Origin: Platynereis dumerilii
Lineage: Eukaryota; Annelida; Polychaeta; Phyllodocida; Nereididae
DNA length: 64,000 nucleotides
Direction of reading: 5' to 3'
NCBI GenBank assembly: GCA_026936325.1
Contig: JAPTHN010000019.1
Coordinates: forward strand, 9,636,253-9,700,252
Part shown: in pieces, positions 11,762 through 21,488 of the stretch
Layout: the number at the start of each line of letters is the position of its first letter
Numbering within the stretch: position 1 is the stretch's first letter
Notes under the pieces: model-generated
What the model saw: only the letters and a program-made list of their open reading frames with translations
What the model was told of the DNA's origin: nothing
The model's database searches: none
Made by a program: the position numbers and the translations under genes

Positions 11762-12619
11762 AGACGCAGCTTTTGTCATCTGTATCTCCTTAATTGCCTT
11801 TTACTGTCAGGTTGGATTTTTTCATAATAGTGCAATTTGATGATTTAAAAACATATATTGTAATTTTCAATATTTATAAATACCCTTTTTAGGCGTCCAG
11901 GTTAAATTATTTAGTTCAATCATGTTTCTTTCATTAATGAATCCAGTGTTAAGAGACTAGAATTAGAGCGAAACTTCTGATGTAGTGGAGAGGACATTTT
12001 GTGATATATTGTGAATTTTAATATCTACGAAAATGTATGTGTATGGCCTGGATAACTTTCCAACTTGCATTTGTCACATCGATGTAAAGGCACACAATCG
12101 AGCAAAGAAAACACAAATAACTTGCTTTTTTCTTTAGAATCCTGAGTGTTTTTTCCTCGTACTGGAGAGGACACATCATGTTCAAAGCTCAAATTGCAAA
12201 AAGCAAGTATAGATTCTGAAATGAATATTTTTTGATTTATTAGCTACAAAATTGGCACTAACAGTAGACACACCCTTAATACTAATTCATAACAGCATAT
12301 ACAGTAATTATTGGTCTATCGTAGACAAACTTTTTGACACATGCCATTTCCTACATTTTGGGAGACAGCTCTTTTCGTATATAACTTATTCACATGAAAC
12401 CTGTTGCATTTTATGCCCAAGACATAGGTCCAGACAGACATCATTAACATAAATCACAACTGCCTGCATTAGCTTTTCTGTGTTGCCATAATCATATGCG
12501 AAACTGCCCATGAGACTGAAAAAGGGGCAAAAATTGGTCATAAATCGTCTGCACCTTCAAAACTAAGCTTCCCAACAAGGTAAAATTTGGTACACATATA
12601 CTTCTATGTAGTGCAAGAC
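11762..12619. other. Intergenic DNA, nothing recognised
   Basis: AT-rich sequence with a repeated 'ggagaggaca' motif (about 11989 and 12166) and short inverted 'acttgcttttt'/'aaaaagcaagt' stretches. No gene. Confidence 0.35.
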
Positions 12620-14805
12620 TGCCATCATAAAAATTCCTGTGTACCTGTCATACTTTTCTCATAGTAATTGCTTAAAGACGAAAAATCGGCCAAGTGCAAA
12701 TACTGACTGAATAGCCTTTTGCATTTATCCGGATGAAATTTGAGGAGCCATCGATCGGAATATTCTTGGAGCTTGTTGAGATCCTGTTGGGTGCAGTCTA
12801 TTTCTCCTATTTGGCTGAGTGGGTTTGAAACTTTGTAGATCTTTGTGTCGTCGGCAAATAGAAATATCTGGGAAGTAGGGTAGGTTGGTTTCGGAACTTC
12901 ACCATTGGACAAATTGGGATAGTGAGATTTTCTTATCAGAAGACTATATCCAAAATTTGAGGTCTCTAACTTGAAAGCTTTTTTGAGGAAATGACTTTGA
13001 ATTTTCACCCAGAGAATCTACCCTAGACGAATCCTGCCATCGCCGAATATTAACATAAGATTTTGCGTCAGAGCGTCACAGCCAATCAGCGCCTAGGATT
13101 TCTCTTCACTTCAAAAGTTTACCGGCAATTTGCAAAGCAACTATTATCTCCTCAGAGACGTATGACCTATCATTTTAAAGGTCTCAGAGAGATCTATCTA
13201 TTGCAGATGGAATCGTATATTTACGACTGATAGAACGGTGTGAATAGACGTAATCGTCTAATTTGCATAACATGCTTGAATACTTGTTCATTGGTCACCC
13301 TTGGGGCTGTGTCTGACTTAATCACTGAAGGCTCTGCTGAAGTGTGAATTTTTGACATTTTGAACATTTATCGGTTGTTTCGCAAACTCGCGGTCATTTA
13401 TCATCATATAGTAACAAAACCTACATATTTGAAAAGATCTCAAAAAGACCTACAATTTGAATACAAACATGAAGGGTTTACGATAATTTTTCATCTGCAC
13501 TTCTTATAAAATTTCACAATTTTGAGAAAGAAAGTCAGATCTGATGTTTCAAAGCAGTAATAAACAGGAAATTACTTGAAAAAAGTCTTTTATTTGTCCG
13601 GGTTATATTCAACCCTATGTCAGTCTACTGGATTACACTTTCACAAGCATTGTAGGCCTTACAATGAGCCATATCGGAGGTATGGGGTAGTAACAGTTTC
13701 ATTTTGCAAAGCTATGAAACTTCGCCGAGTTTTCCAGCTGCACAGCTTAATTTTTAATAAATCAAACCTCAGAAATAAAATTTCAAAGTGGTATTGATGC
13801 AAACAAGTTAACAGCCAACATCTAGCATAAAATAATAGTTCAAAAGCTGAGATGTAGGCGTTTATATGGCACTGCATACAAAAAAAGCAAATTGTATTTT
13901 TTCTCTCTCTTTCTGAGCATTGATATTATGTTTGAAATGTAATATTTCCAATCCAAAAGGCATGATTGTGTTCCATAAGGCTCAAGTGATGACATAAAGA
14001 GCTGTTTAATAATCCATCATCTTACTTCCATTATAGAAACTGTAAAAACTCTAAAGAAGTGCTTAAACAATATTTATAGTGCCTTAATTGTCAAAACAGG
14101 GAAGTTTCATGTTACAATTTCCGCACACCGGAACAGAAATATACAAATTCACATCAGGTAGGATCAGCCTGTGATGAGGAACACTGTCGAAGGCTTTTTG
14201 GAAGTCCATATACACCGCCTCGATTCCGTAGCCCTGGTCGAACGCTTCTGTACATTCTTCTAATACTTGTAACCGCTGGAGTGTGGTGGATATGCCGGAC
14301 ATGAATCCGAACTGCTTGTTGGATAGAAGGTTGTTCCTACTCAAGTGGGTCATGAGGTCGTCTCCAATTAGCCGTTCCAGAGTTTTGCAGACAATGCTTG
14401 TAATGTTGACGGGTCCATAGTTATTGGGGCTGCTCCTAGATCGGTTTTTATAAATTGCAAATACCTCTGCTCTCTTGCTCTCTTTCAGTCGTCTGGATGC
14501 TTGTCCTGTCTTAGCGATGTTTCGAATATCTTGCACAATGGCTCTGACAATGTTTCCTTGGCTTCTTTAAGTATCCGTGAGTGAATTTGGTCCGGGCCGG
14601 GAGAGGAGCCAGTTCGTAGTTCTTCAAGCTTCTTTATTATCTTGGCTGGTGTAACTTCAATTGAGCATAACTGGAGGTTAATCAACGAAAACCGATTAGA
14701 AAAAGTTGTTGAGGGCTTCAGCTTTCTCAATATCCATCTGAACCTGCCACTGTCTGTTATTAAGTCTGGGATGGATGACCTCACTTTTGTAAAGCTATTG
14801 AAGTA

Positions 14806-15329
14806 CACTCTAAAAAAGTCGGGACAAAATTGTGACCTGCTCCACCAAAATGAGTTCAAAGTAGGCAATCCCTACTTTCCAGAAATCAGCAAAACGTGTC
14901 AAAAGGTCACATTTTGATGTTTTTTAGTTGTTGGTACCACATTTTAGCAAAAGCCCTTTTCTTTGAATATTTAAGACCATTTTAACCAAAAACAGATTTT
15001 AAATTATCTAAATTGGTTGTATTTTTTGAATCACTTAGTTCTTTTATTGCAATGGTGGGAACTTGAAATGCCATTTTCTCAAAGTTCAATGTTCCATATC
15101 ATCAATGTTTGAGATGCCATATCTTTGGATTGGATTGTAAAGCCAAATTCCTTTAGAACAAAGTCATTTTCACAATTGAATATGACAGGAGGCCGACTTT
15201 GAACCCATTTTGGTGGAGCAGGTCACAATTGGTTTTTTAGGTTCAAAATGGTTTTTTGAAAAACCAAATTTCAATGCAAAAAACCAACATGGATTTTAAA
15301 AAAAAAATTGTCTGAATTTTTTTAGAGTG
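14806..15329. mobile_element. Palindromic MITE copy 3, split by a second MITE
   Basis: Ends 'cactctaaaaaagtcggga' and 'tttttttagagtg' identify the family seen at 5780 and 6512; TA precedes the left end. The arms are separated by a foreign insert at 14832-15226. The whole lies within the antisense LINE, so three insertion events are stacked here. Confidence 0.85.
14832..15226. mobile_element. Inverted-repeat element nested in the palindromic MITE
   Basis: Begins GTGACCTGCTCCACCAAAAT and ends with its inverse, giving terminal inverted repeats of about 30 bp ('gagttcaaagt' at the inner edge on the left, its complement on the right). AATT flanks both ends (14828-14831 and 15227-15230). Removing one AATT and the insert restores the family sequence 'gggacaaaattgg', which confirms the boundaries. 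About 395 bp, non-coding. Confidence 0.85.
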
Positions 15330-16256
15330 CATTTGTAAAATTTCTTGGGGTTGTCTTGGACAGCATGTGCAATGTCCAGTTCATAATGTATCTTGGCTTT
15401 CCGTATCTCGTTCTTGATCTGGTTGCGGAGCTTGTGGTAGTCGTGGAGCTTGGCTTCCGATCTTGTCTCCATGTAGCGATGCCAGGTGGTGTTTTTGGAC
15501 TTGATTTTCCTAGCAAGTTCTTCGTCGATAGGGATTTGCTACTATTTTATGGATGGTGAGATCTTTTTGTGCGGAATGTTGTTTTTCTGTGCTTCCATGT
15601 ATATTTCTGTGAATTTTTCCCATTGTGTCTCAATTTCCATGGCATGTGCCCCAAGTAGGCTGTCCCAGTCCTTGTATGGATCTTTGGTGAGATTGACGTA
15701 GTTGCCCCTGTTGAAATAATATCTAAGGAATTTACCTTTATGTTGAATTGCACGGCATTGAAATTTGTAGCAGAGGACGCTGTGGTCACTTATTGAACAA
15801 TGGGTGACTTTCGCCTTTCAAGATCTGATTCACTTTCTTTCTCACTTTGCTTTTATGTACTTCAGAAATCATTACTAAGTCTACACATCCAAATTTACTT
15901 TCATTCTTATAATGATTTATATCAATACAATTCCGTCCTCTTTGGGTAATATTTAAATACCAACTTACAATGCAGAAATTTAGAATTGACTGAATTGCAG
16001 CATTATATTCACGCAGCGAAACGGCCGAAAGGCCATTTCCTGAAGCGAATTGAGCACAGGAGAGGACTAAAAAATATCTGCAGTGATGCTCTCAACATCA
16101 ACAGTCCACAGTAGGGAATTAAACTCAGCAACATTAAAAACGCACAGTTTTAAAAAGGCTAAAAATAGTACTTGCTCTATAGATATCAAGATGAAAATTT
16201 GCCCACGTCTAGAAGTTGGCGTCAGGTATATCCACGAAAAATTTCAAATCTCTAAG

Positions 16257-16405
16257 GTGGTTTTTTCTTTTTTATAAGCCAGGAAAGTTTATTTTCCTTC
16301 CTTTATGAGTTAGTGAAAATGGATATTTGACCAAACCACAATTAAAGAGGATGAATTTGATAAAAATTAAGTGTCAATGCCGACACGCCCCCTACTGGAG
16401 CCTTT
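16257..16405 (-). repeat. Small retroposed repeat, copy 1, with 15-bp target duplication
   Basis: TTTCAAATCTCTAAG occurs perfectly on both sides (16242-16256 and 16406-16420). The insert shares about 130 bp with 16537-16675. On the minus strand it starts 'aaggctccagtagggggcg' and ends T/A-rich, the arrangement of a short retroposon with an A-rich tail. The start contains a 13-base match to the CTCF core consensus (CCAGTAGGGGGCG). Confidence 0.75.
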
Positions 16406-16536
16406 TTTCAAATCTCTAAGTGCAGAACTTTTGTGTCAAATTAAATCGTCATGGTCACTGTCGAAAATGGAAGTCACAAAACTTCAATATCCTCTGATCA
16501 TTAATTTCAACAACTTAACTGGTTTTTCTACAACCT

Positions 16537-16675
16537 TTTTTTATAAGCCAGGAAAGTTTATTTTCCTTCCTTTATGAGTTAGGGAAAAGAGATATTTGAC
16601 CAAACCACAATTAAAGAGGATGAATTTAATAAAAATTAAGTGTCAATGCCGACACGCCCCCTACTGGAGCCTTTT
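16537..16675 (-). repeat. Small retroposed repeat, copy 2
   Basis: A near-identical copy of the 16257-16405 insert in the same orientation ('ttttttataagccaggaaag' to 'ctactggagcc' on the plus strand), with only a few differences. It lies in the central spacer of the foldback element. No convincing target duplication is seen. Confidence 0.75.
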
Positions 16676-17200
16676 GTAAAAACCTTAAAAATGACGTTTT
16701 ATTCCGATTTTTGAGACAATTGATATGGAATGATTGTCTGAGTGTGTGTTTCTACCCTGGGCATGCATAAAACCCCATTATTTAACAGTTCTGGTTCACA
16801 TGCTTCATTTGAAGATGCAAACTCGTAGATTTTTAGTTTTTAATTCAAAATCTGCTTTATCATTGACTTTTTTTTTCAAAAACTTCCGTGGGACCTCTTT
16901 TGGAAGTCTTGTGCCTGTTATGCGAAAATTTCATAAGGTCAATCCCATCCAGTATGCCACAAAACCAATATTTTCAATTGTGCGTTTTGTGTTGAAGTGC
17001 CGTTTGTGACTTCAATTTTTGACAGTGACCATGACAACTTAATTTGACAGAAAAGTACTGCACTTAGAGGTTTGAACATTTTCGCGAATATACCTGATGG
17101 CAACTACTAGAAGTGTGCAAACTTATATCTTGATGCTTTAAGAGGAAGTACTATTTTTAGCCTTTTTGAATGTGTGCTTTTTTAATGTTGCTGAGTTTAG

Positions 17201-17735
17201 GTCAAGTGGGTCCAGCTCATTATTAATGATTTAGTTGCGTATTTAACAAAACATAACATATTCATCCTCAAAAGTTCCTTAAAAATTCTATTTTCTTCTG
17301 TGTTATCCTGTGCCAATAATTTTTATGGAATAGCTAATTATTAGCCTTTATAAGCTAAATTTAATTAACACAAAAATCATTCCGTTTCAAAACAGACAAC
17401 TAGAAAACATAACGTAATTGAGGTAATATAATCGTTTTAAACTGTTTATTATGTAACAGTGTGCAATTTATCCACAGGCAAATCATGATATTGCTTTTTT
17501 CTAAATTACTATTATAATTTTATGTAATATCAACAATCTAAAATAGACTTTAATTTGACAGTTTTCAGCGTTGTTTACTTTTATACCAGGTAGCTGATTA
17601 TCATTCTATCAAACTTATTCATCTATTTAATATTCTACCTATCAACAATCAATTATATTTATCTATGTATCTATAGATCCATCAATCTATAGATAGATCT
17701 ATCTATCTATCTATTTATCTTTCTGTTAGATAGAT
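17201..17735. other. AT-rich DNA ending in a GATA/CTAT microsatellite
   Basis: No gene. 17650-17735 is a (CTAT)n/(GATA)n-type tract with interruptions, ending 'ttagatagat' directly at the left LTR of the giant element. The 4-bp AGAT target duplication therefore belongs to the microsatellite. Confidence 0.6.
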
Positions 17736-18455
17736 TGTCACCGCTGAGCTTTTAGCTTCAGAGGTGTCTTCATTCTTTCCTCTTATAGGAACTTTCCTCA
17801 AATCGCCATGAGCCTCAAGGCCTTAATTCTGTAATATCATTTATATTATTATTGTATGGAAGTAATGTGATATATTATATTATTGTGTAATGAGATTCAA
17901 TGATAGCAACGGGGTAGAACTCACCCCATGTTTCCATGGCAACAGTTACCCTGGTGTTTCTGCGCAGCCGCAGAACACCCTAGTAGCAATCTCTGGGGGC
18001 AAGCTTGTTTGCCCAGGCAGAACAGAGCCCGCTTCCCGCTGAGGCAGCAGGAGGGCTACCTGTCTCCCTGACGGGGTGACGATTCGTCAGGTAAGGGTAT
18101 TGTTGTTAGAGGTATGATCAAGGGTTACTCTTAAAGGAACCTCAGGTCATGGTTGATTGAGATGGCATTAGTTAATGATGTATGTAATTCGTTAAGATCG
18201 TTGTTTAATGTATTGATAAGTTGGTTACCGTCGGTTCTTCGAATGACTCTTAATGTAACTGTCTATGAATTGTGTATTAAATGGATACGTGAATCTAAAC
18301 TGTTGAGCCTCTGGTATTTCTTGAGTAGGTGTTTCGTGGTGGCAAGTGCTAAGGTGTCTCCCGCAGGATCCCCGGCAATGAGTCCATCTACTCAATTAGC
18401 TACCTCTGACAAAGATACGTGCGTTAGCCTTACATGGGGGCAGCTAAAGATGGCA
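17736..18455 (+). repeat. 5' LTR of the giant element
   Basis: 720 bp, TGTCACCGCTGAGC...GATGGCA. It has an AT-rich front with a TATA-like 'gatatattatatta' near 17866. A GC-rich hairpin-prone core (about 17950-18095) includes 'ggtgtttctgcg'/'cgcagaacacc', and 'gtcaggtaagg' is a consensus splice donor (CAG|GTAAGG, junction 18090/18091). The 102-residue frame inside is present in both LTRs and has no support as a protein. Confidence 0.95.
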
Positions 18456-18472
18456 TGGTGAGAGAATTCCGG
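18456..18472 (+). promoter_or_regulatory. Putative primer-binding site of the giant element
   Basis: Immediately after the LTR, TGGTGAGAGAATTCC begins with the TGG expected to pair with a tRNA 3' CCA. The complementary tRNA 3' end would read GGAATTCTCTCACCA. I cannot assign the tRNA species by eye. Confidence 0.55.
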
Positions 18473-20186
18473 TCTGCGGCTTCTTGGCGCTTGTCTGCTG
18501 TGTCACACTGTCTCCTGATTTACTACGTTTTTCAAATTTAAGGAATAGCAAACATATTCAGTTCTTGTATCATTGAATGTATGGAATTAACAATGGTAAC
18601 TTAGGCATCGACAGCACACGTCGAACTGTAGAAGCAGAACTCTATGAAATAGCATAGGCATAATTCTTCATATCTGTAAATGATCATACATAGCAACTCA
18701 ATGTTTGATGTTCGTACGATGTAAGATTCACATTTAGTGACGTTTCTTTCCGAAACACTAGCCTTGCAATGCTATGGGCTATGGGCCTACGGTTTCTTCG
18801 CATGAAGAAAGTCCACTTCCTTGATGTGGAAATTCGATTATGTCACAACTTCATATCATGCATAGCGGGTTCGCCAGCTATGGCTAGAGAGCATTGGTTC
18901 AACGCCATGCCATTAGTCGCTGTTTTGGTCTCCTAATTAGCTATTGTTCTGCTATATCGTTAATTAATTTGATTAATATGCTCTACTAGACATGCAGAGC
19001 CCAAAGCCTAAATTTAAATTCATGAAGTTTTCCAGAGCCATGTTATCCCACCTTAATTCACCTACTAGTATAGGGGCGCAATTTTCCTATCAGGTAGCTC
19101 AGGGGCTTCGCCCATATCTTTATTTGGTTACCTATTAGCTCATGTTCAGCTTCGATATGCCTGCCTCTCATCTTCCACACTTCTCACAACTTTACCTAGA
19201 CACCTCATCCAGACCCGGACCAGACAGCGCACTCAAGTCTCTGGGGCATCTCTCGCATCATTAGGCCTTCCTGGCAACACAGCACATCTTCCAATACGGT
19301 AGGAGCTCATTTTGCAAACATTAATAGGAAAGGGCACTTGATTCTTATTTCCTTAATTTATAATGTTTTCTTAGGCTATCTGTCATCTCCTCTTATACTT
19401 TAATTCTTGCATTTTAACGTTACATTACCAATATGTCTGTCTGTTTCCAAACACATACCATACTATTTAGATTTTATATACACGGCACTTAAGGTCTAAT
19501 AGCCTGGTCTCATGGCCACGCTATTCTGCCTTCTTCTTCCCTCACTCTGCAACTTAAATATGTAACATTTCATTACTTTTAAAATTACAAATTCGCTATT
19601 GCCCGTCCAGCGAACACTCTAGAGAATTTGATTATCACATACTGATTGTCATCCCATCATTGTTTTCTTGAGTAACAGCATGCTCTTCTTCATTTATGCA
19701 TGTTTCCATTCATTTATTGCCGTTGTGCGCATTGATCATTGATAGTGTATCGTGTTGTATTTTGTTGTGTCAGGTCTACTGTTCTACTTTTAGCTAGCCA
19801 AAGTTAGTTATTTTAGTTTCTTATTGACTTGAAGGGACAAGTCGACATTTTTCTCCATGTATGGTGACGTGCTACAGTTAATCCTGCATTTTATATATAT
19901 GTATTTAAAGCAAGACAAGTGATTACTTATTTCATTATTACTGATATATGGTTCTCAAGTTATGTCTTCATTCCCTTATTCTTCGGGTCGTCGGTTGATA
20001 TGTGTTATGAGTTACATCCACGTTTATTGCAAGGAATCGCTGTGGCACATTTTGTAGCCTTTACCCTTATTTTGATTTTAGGCTCTCTTTTTATACGTAA
20101 TCTCCCTCAAATTAGTTATATTTTTGCTCTAGTAAGTGCTAGTATGCACGGCACGCTTGCTCTTCTTACATCTATTTTCGCTCTGA
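18473..20186 (+). other. Long leader of the giant element
   Basis: About 1.7 kb between the primer site and the gag-position frame, AT-rich. It holds a 104-residue frame at 19919-20233 listed separately. Otherwise no feature is recognised; such leaders usually hold packaging signals, which cannot be read by eye. Confidence 0.5.
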
Positions 20187-20233
20187 ATGTCTGTCCCGTT
20201 GACACAGCTGACACTTCAGCAGTGGTTACTTAA
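19919..20233 (+). CDS. Possible small membrane protein in the leader
   Basis: A 104-residue frame with two or three strongly hydrophobic segments (for example 'VAFTLILILGSLFI' and 'GTLALLTSIFAL'), overlapping the start of the gag-position frame by 47 bp. Length and hydrophobic pattern could be chance in AT-rich DNA, since no homologous family is recognised. It could equally be an upstream frame regulating translation. Confidence 0.3.
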   Translation: MITYFIITDIWFSSYVFIPLFFGSSVDMCYELHPRLLQGIAVAHFVAFTLILILGSLFIRNLPQISYIFALVSASMHGTLALLTSIFALNVCPVDTADTSAVVT

Positions 20234-21470
20234 GTTCCGTTTGGAAGCTCAGACAGCGGTTGATGAGGGATATTTGTCTGCTCGTGCTTCTCGTTATATC
20301 AAACATCACACCCCTACTATTCTCTTTAATAAATGGTTATTGTTGGCTGCTAATGATAAGAACACTCAATGGCATGTCTATGAGTCGATACTAGATCAGC
20401 TAGGTTATTTGTCTCTTCCCTTACCAGAACTTGCTCTGTTTCGTGAGGCTTCTTTTGCTCGTTATAAAACGTATTTGAGAAAACCTACCAATGTATGGCT
20501 TTACCCTCTTACCCTCATGATGTCAGAAACTGACTCATCCTCTGCTAGTACAAGTCAGGGCGATAAGGGACACCTCGATGTAACTGACATTTACACTGAC
20601 ACATCGCTTTCAAGTGAACAGCCTAATACTTCGGGCCAACACATTGCCCAACAACCAGATAATTCTTCATTGACTGTTCCTTTACATGTAAAAGTTGGGG
20701 ATATTATTGACGGGTCCCGTGTTTCCACACCTTCTCATGGTAGCTTAAAATCTCGTGAGGAATCACCTGGCCGACACGATTCTGATTCTGACGAAGACAA
20801 TTCACATCTTGCTCTAAAGATTGCTAGGGATAAGGTTGATAACTCCGATAGAAATAATTCTGCTGGCCATACTTTTGATAGTGATAACTCTGATAAACAG
20901 TCTTTTGGTAGAAATAGATCTCCAGCTCTTTCTGATTCTGAAAGTCAGGAACATCCATCTAATATTGCTGGCATTCCTGCAAATTCTAATAACGCTGAAA
21001 CAGGTGAGGATAATTCTACTTCTCAGGCTGGTCAGTCTGACGCCTCTCTTATACATCAATTAGATTCTCAGCAACCTGGTGCATCATCATTTGATAATAC
21101 TACTCAACAAACGCCTGTTTCACAGCCCGGTGCTGCTGCACAAACCCCTCCTGTTACGTCTACTGTGAACAGCAGTGAACACCCCCAATTACCTCCTGTT
21201 TCTCCTAGTCATTCTTTACACGGCTCTGATAATCATCACCATCGCACCCCAGACGACAGTCCACGATCTTCCCCCCGCCATCAGACCCCTCCACGTGAAC
21301 CCGGATCAGATTTGAGCGACTACCAAATTCCTTCATTGGGAGGTCTCCGCATTAGAACTGCTTACCGCTCTCAGAGCGCTGGCCCTTTCCCTCGTAATCA
21401 ACGACCTCCACCTCAGAATCGTTCACAGGGACCACCACATCAGCAACCACGACATAATGGATCATTCTGA
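20187..21470 (+). CDS. Gag-position protein of the giant element
   Basis: 427 residues directly upstream of pol, separated by 18 bp. The first 115 residues are a folded-looking, Trp/Leu-rich segment ('LQQWLLKF', 'FNKWLLLAA', 'QWHVYESILDQLGYL') that by position is the capsid-type domain. Residues about 115-427 are a low-complexity Ser/Asp/Asn then Pro/Gln/His/Arg-rich tail; the basic end ('NQRPPPQNRSQGPP') could bind RNA. No CCHC zinc knuckle is seen, unlike many Ty3 Gag proteins. Assignment rests on position; sequence similarity is not evident by eye. Confidence 0.6.
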   Translation: MSVPLTQLTLQQWLLKFRLEAQTAVDEGYLSARASRYIKHHTPTILFNKWLLLAANDKNTQWHVYESILDQLGYLSLPLPELALFREASFARYKTYLRKPTNVWLYPLTLMMSETDSSSASTSQGDKGHLDVTDIYTDTSLSSEQPNTSGQHIAQQPDNSSLTVPLHVKVGDIIDGSRVSTPSHGSLKSREESPGRHDSDSDEDNSHLALKIARDKVDNSDRNNSAGHTFDSDNSDKQSFGRNRSPALSDSESQEHPSNIAGIPANSNNAETGEDNSTSQAGQSDASLIHQLDSQQPGASSFDNTTQQTPVSQPGAAAQTPPVTSTVNSSEHPQLPPVSPSHSLHGSDNHHHRTPDDSPRSSPRHQTPPREPGSDLSDYQIPSLGGLRIRTAYRSQSAGPFPRNQRPPPQNRSQGPPHQQPRHNGSF

Positions 21471-21488
21471 CTGTGCACAGACACGGCC

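Larger units (their letters stand above)
12620..15830 (-). mobile_element. Decayed CR1-like LINE, interrupted by nested MITEs
   Basis: Read on the minus strand, pieces of a non-LTR retrotransposon ORF2 lie in order: an endonuclease-to-RT linker (about 15789-15320), the RT entry region with 'SSPGPDQIHSRILKEA' (about 14868-14485), RT core with 'NNLLSNKQFGF' and 'YMDFQKAFDSVPHHR' (14536-14150), and the palm motif 'FADDTKIYK' with 'LLKFHPDKC' (13008-12700). Frames shift between pieces and the RT segment between 'PHHR' and 'FADD' is absent or displaced by unrelated DNA at about 13020-14140. A palindromic MITE at 14806-15329 is inserted in the linker region. An old, inactive copy. Confidence 0.85.
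16119..17200. mobile_element. 1.1-kb foldback element with inserted small retroposon
   Basis: The left arm starts 'ttaaactcagcaacattaaa' and its inverse ends the element at 17200. Complementarity ('ggctaaaaatagtact', 'tcaggtatat', 'catggtcactgtc') runs over about 195 bp per arm. The left arm is interrupted by a 149-bp insert at 16257-16405. There is no transposase. A long-armed non-autonomous foldback element of unknown class. Confidence 0.75.

Noticed and set aside
18153-18461. 102-residue frame in the 5' LTR, repeated at 48591-48899
   Set aside because: It lies within the LTR and is duplicated only because the LTR is; no motif or start context supports a protein.
20814-21059. Frames antisense to or shifted within the gag-position gene
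   Set aside because: Shadows of a low-complexity coding stretch.
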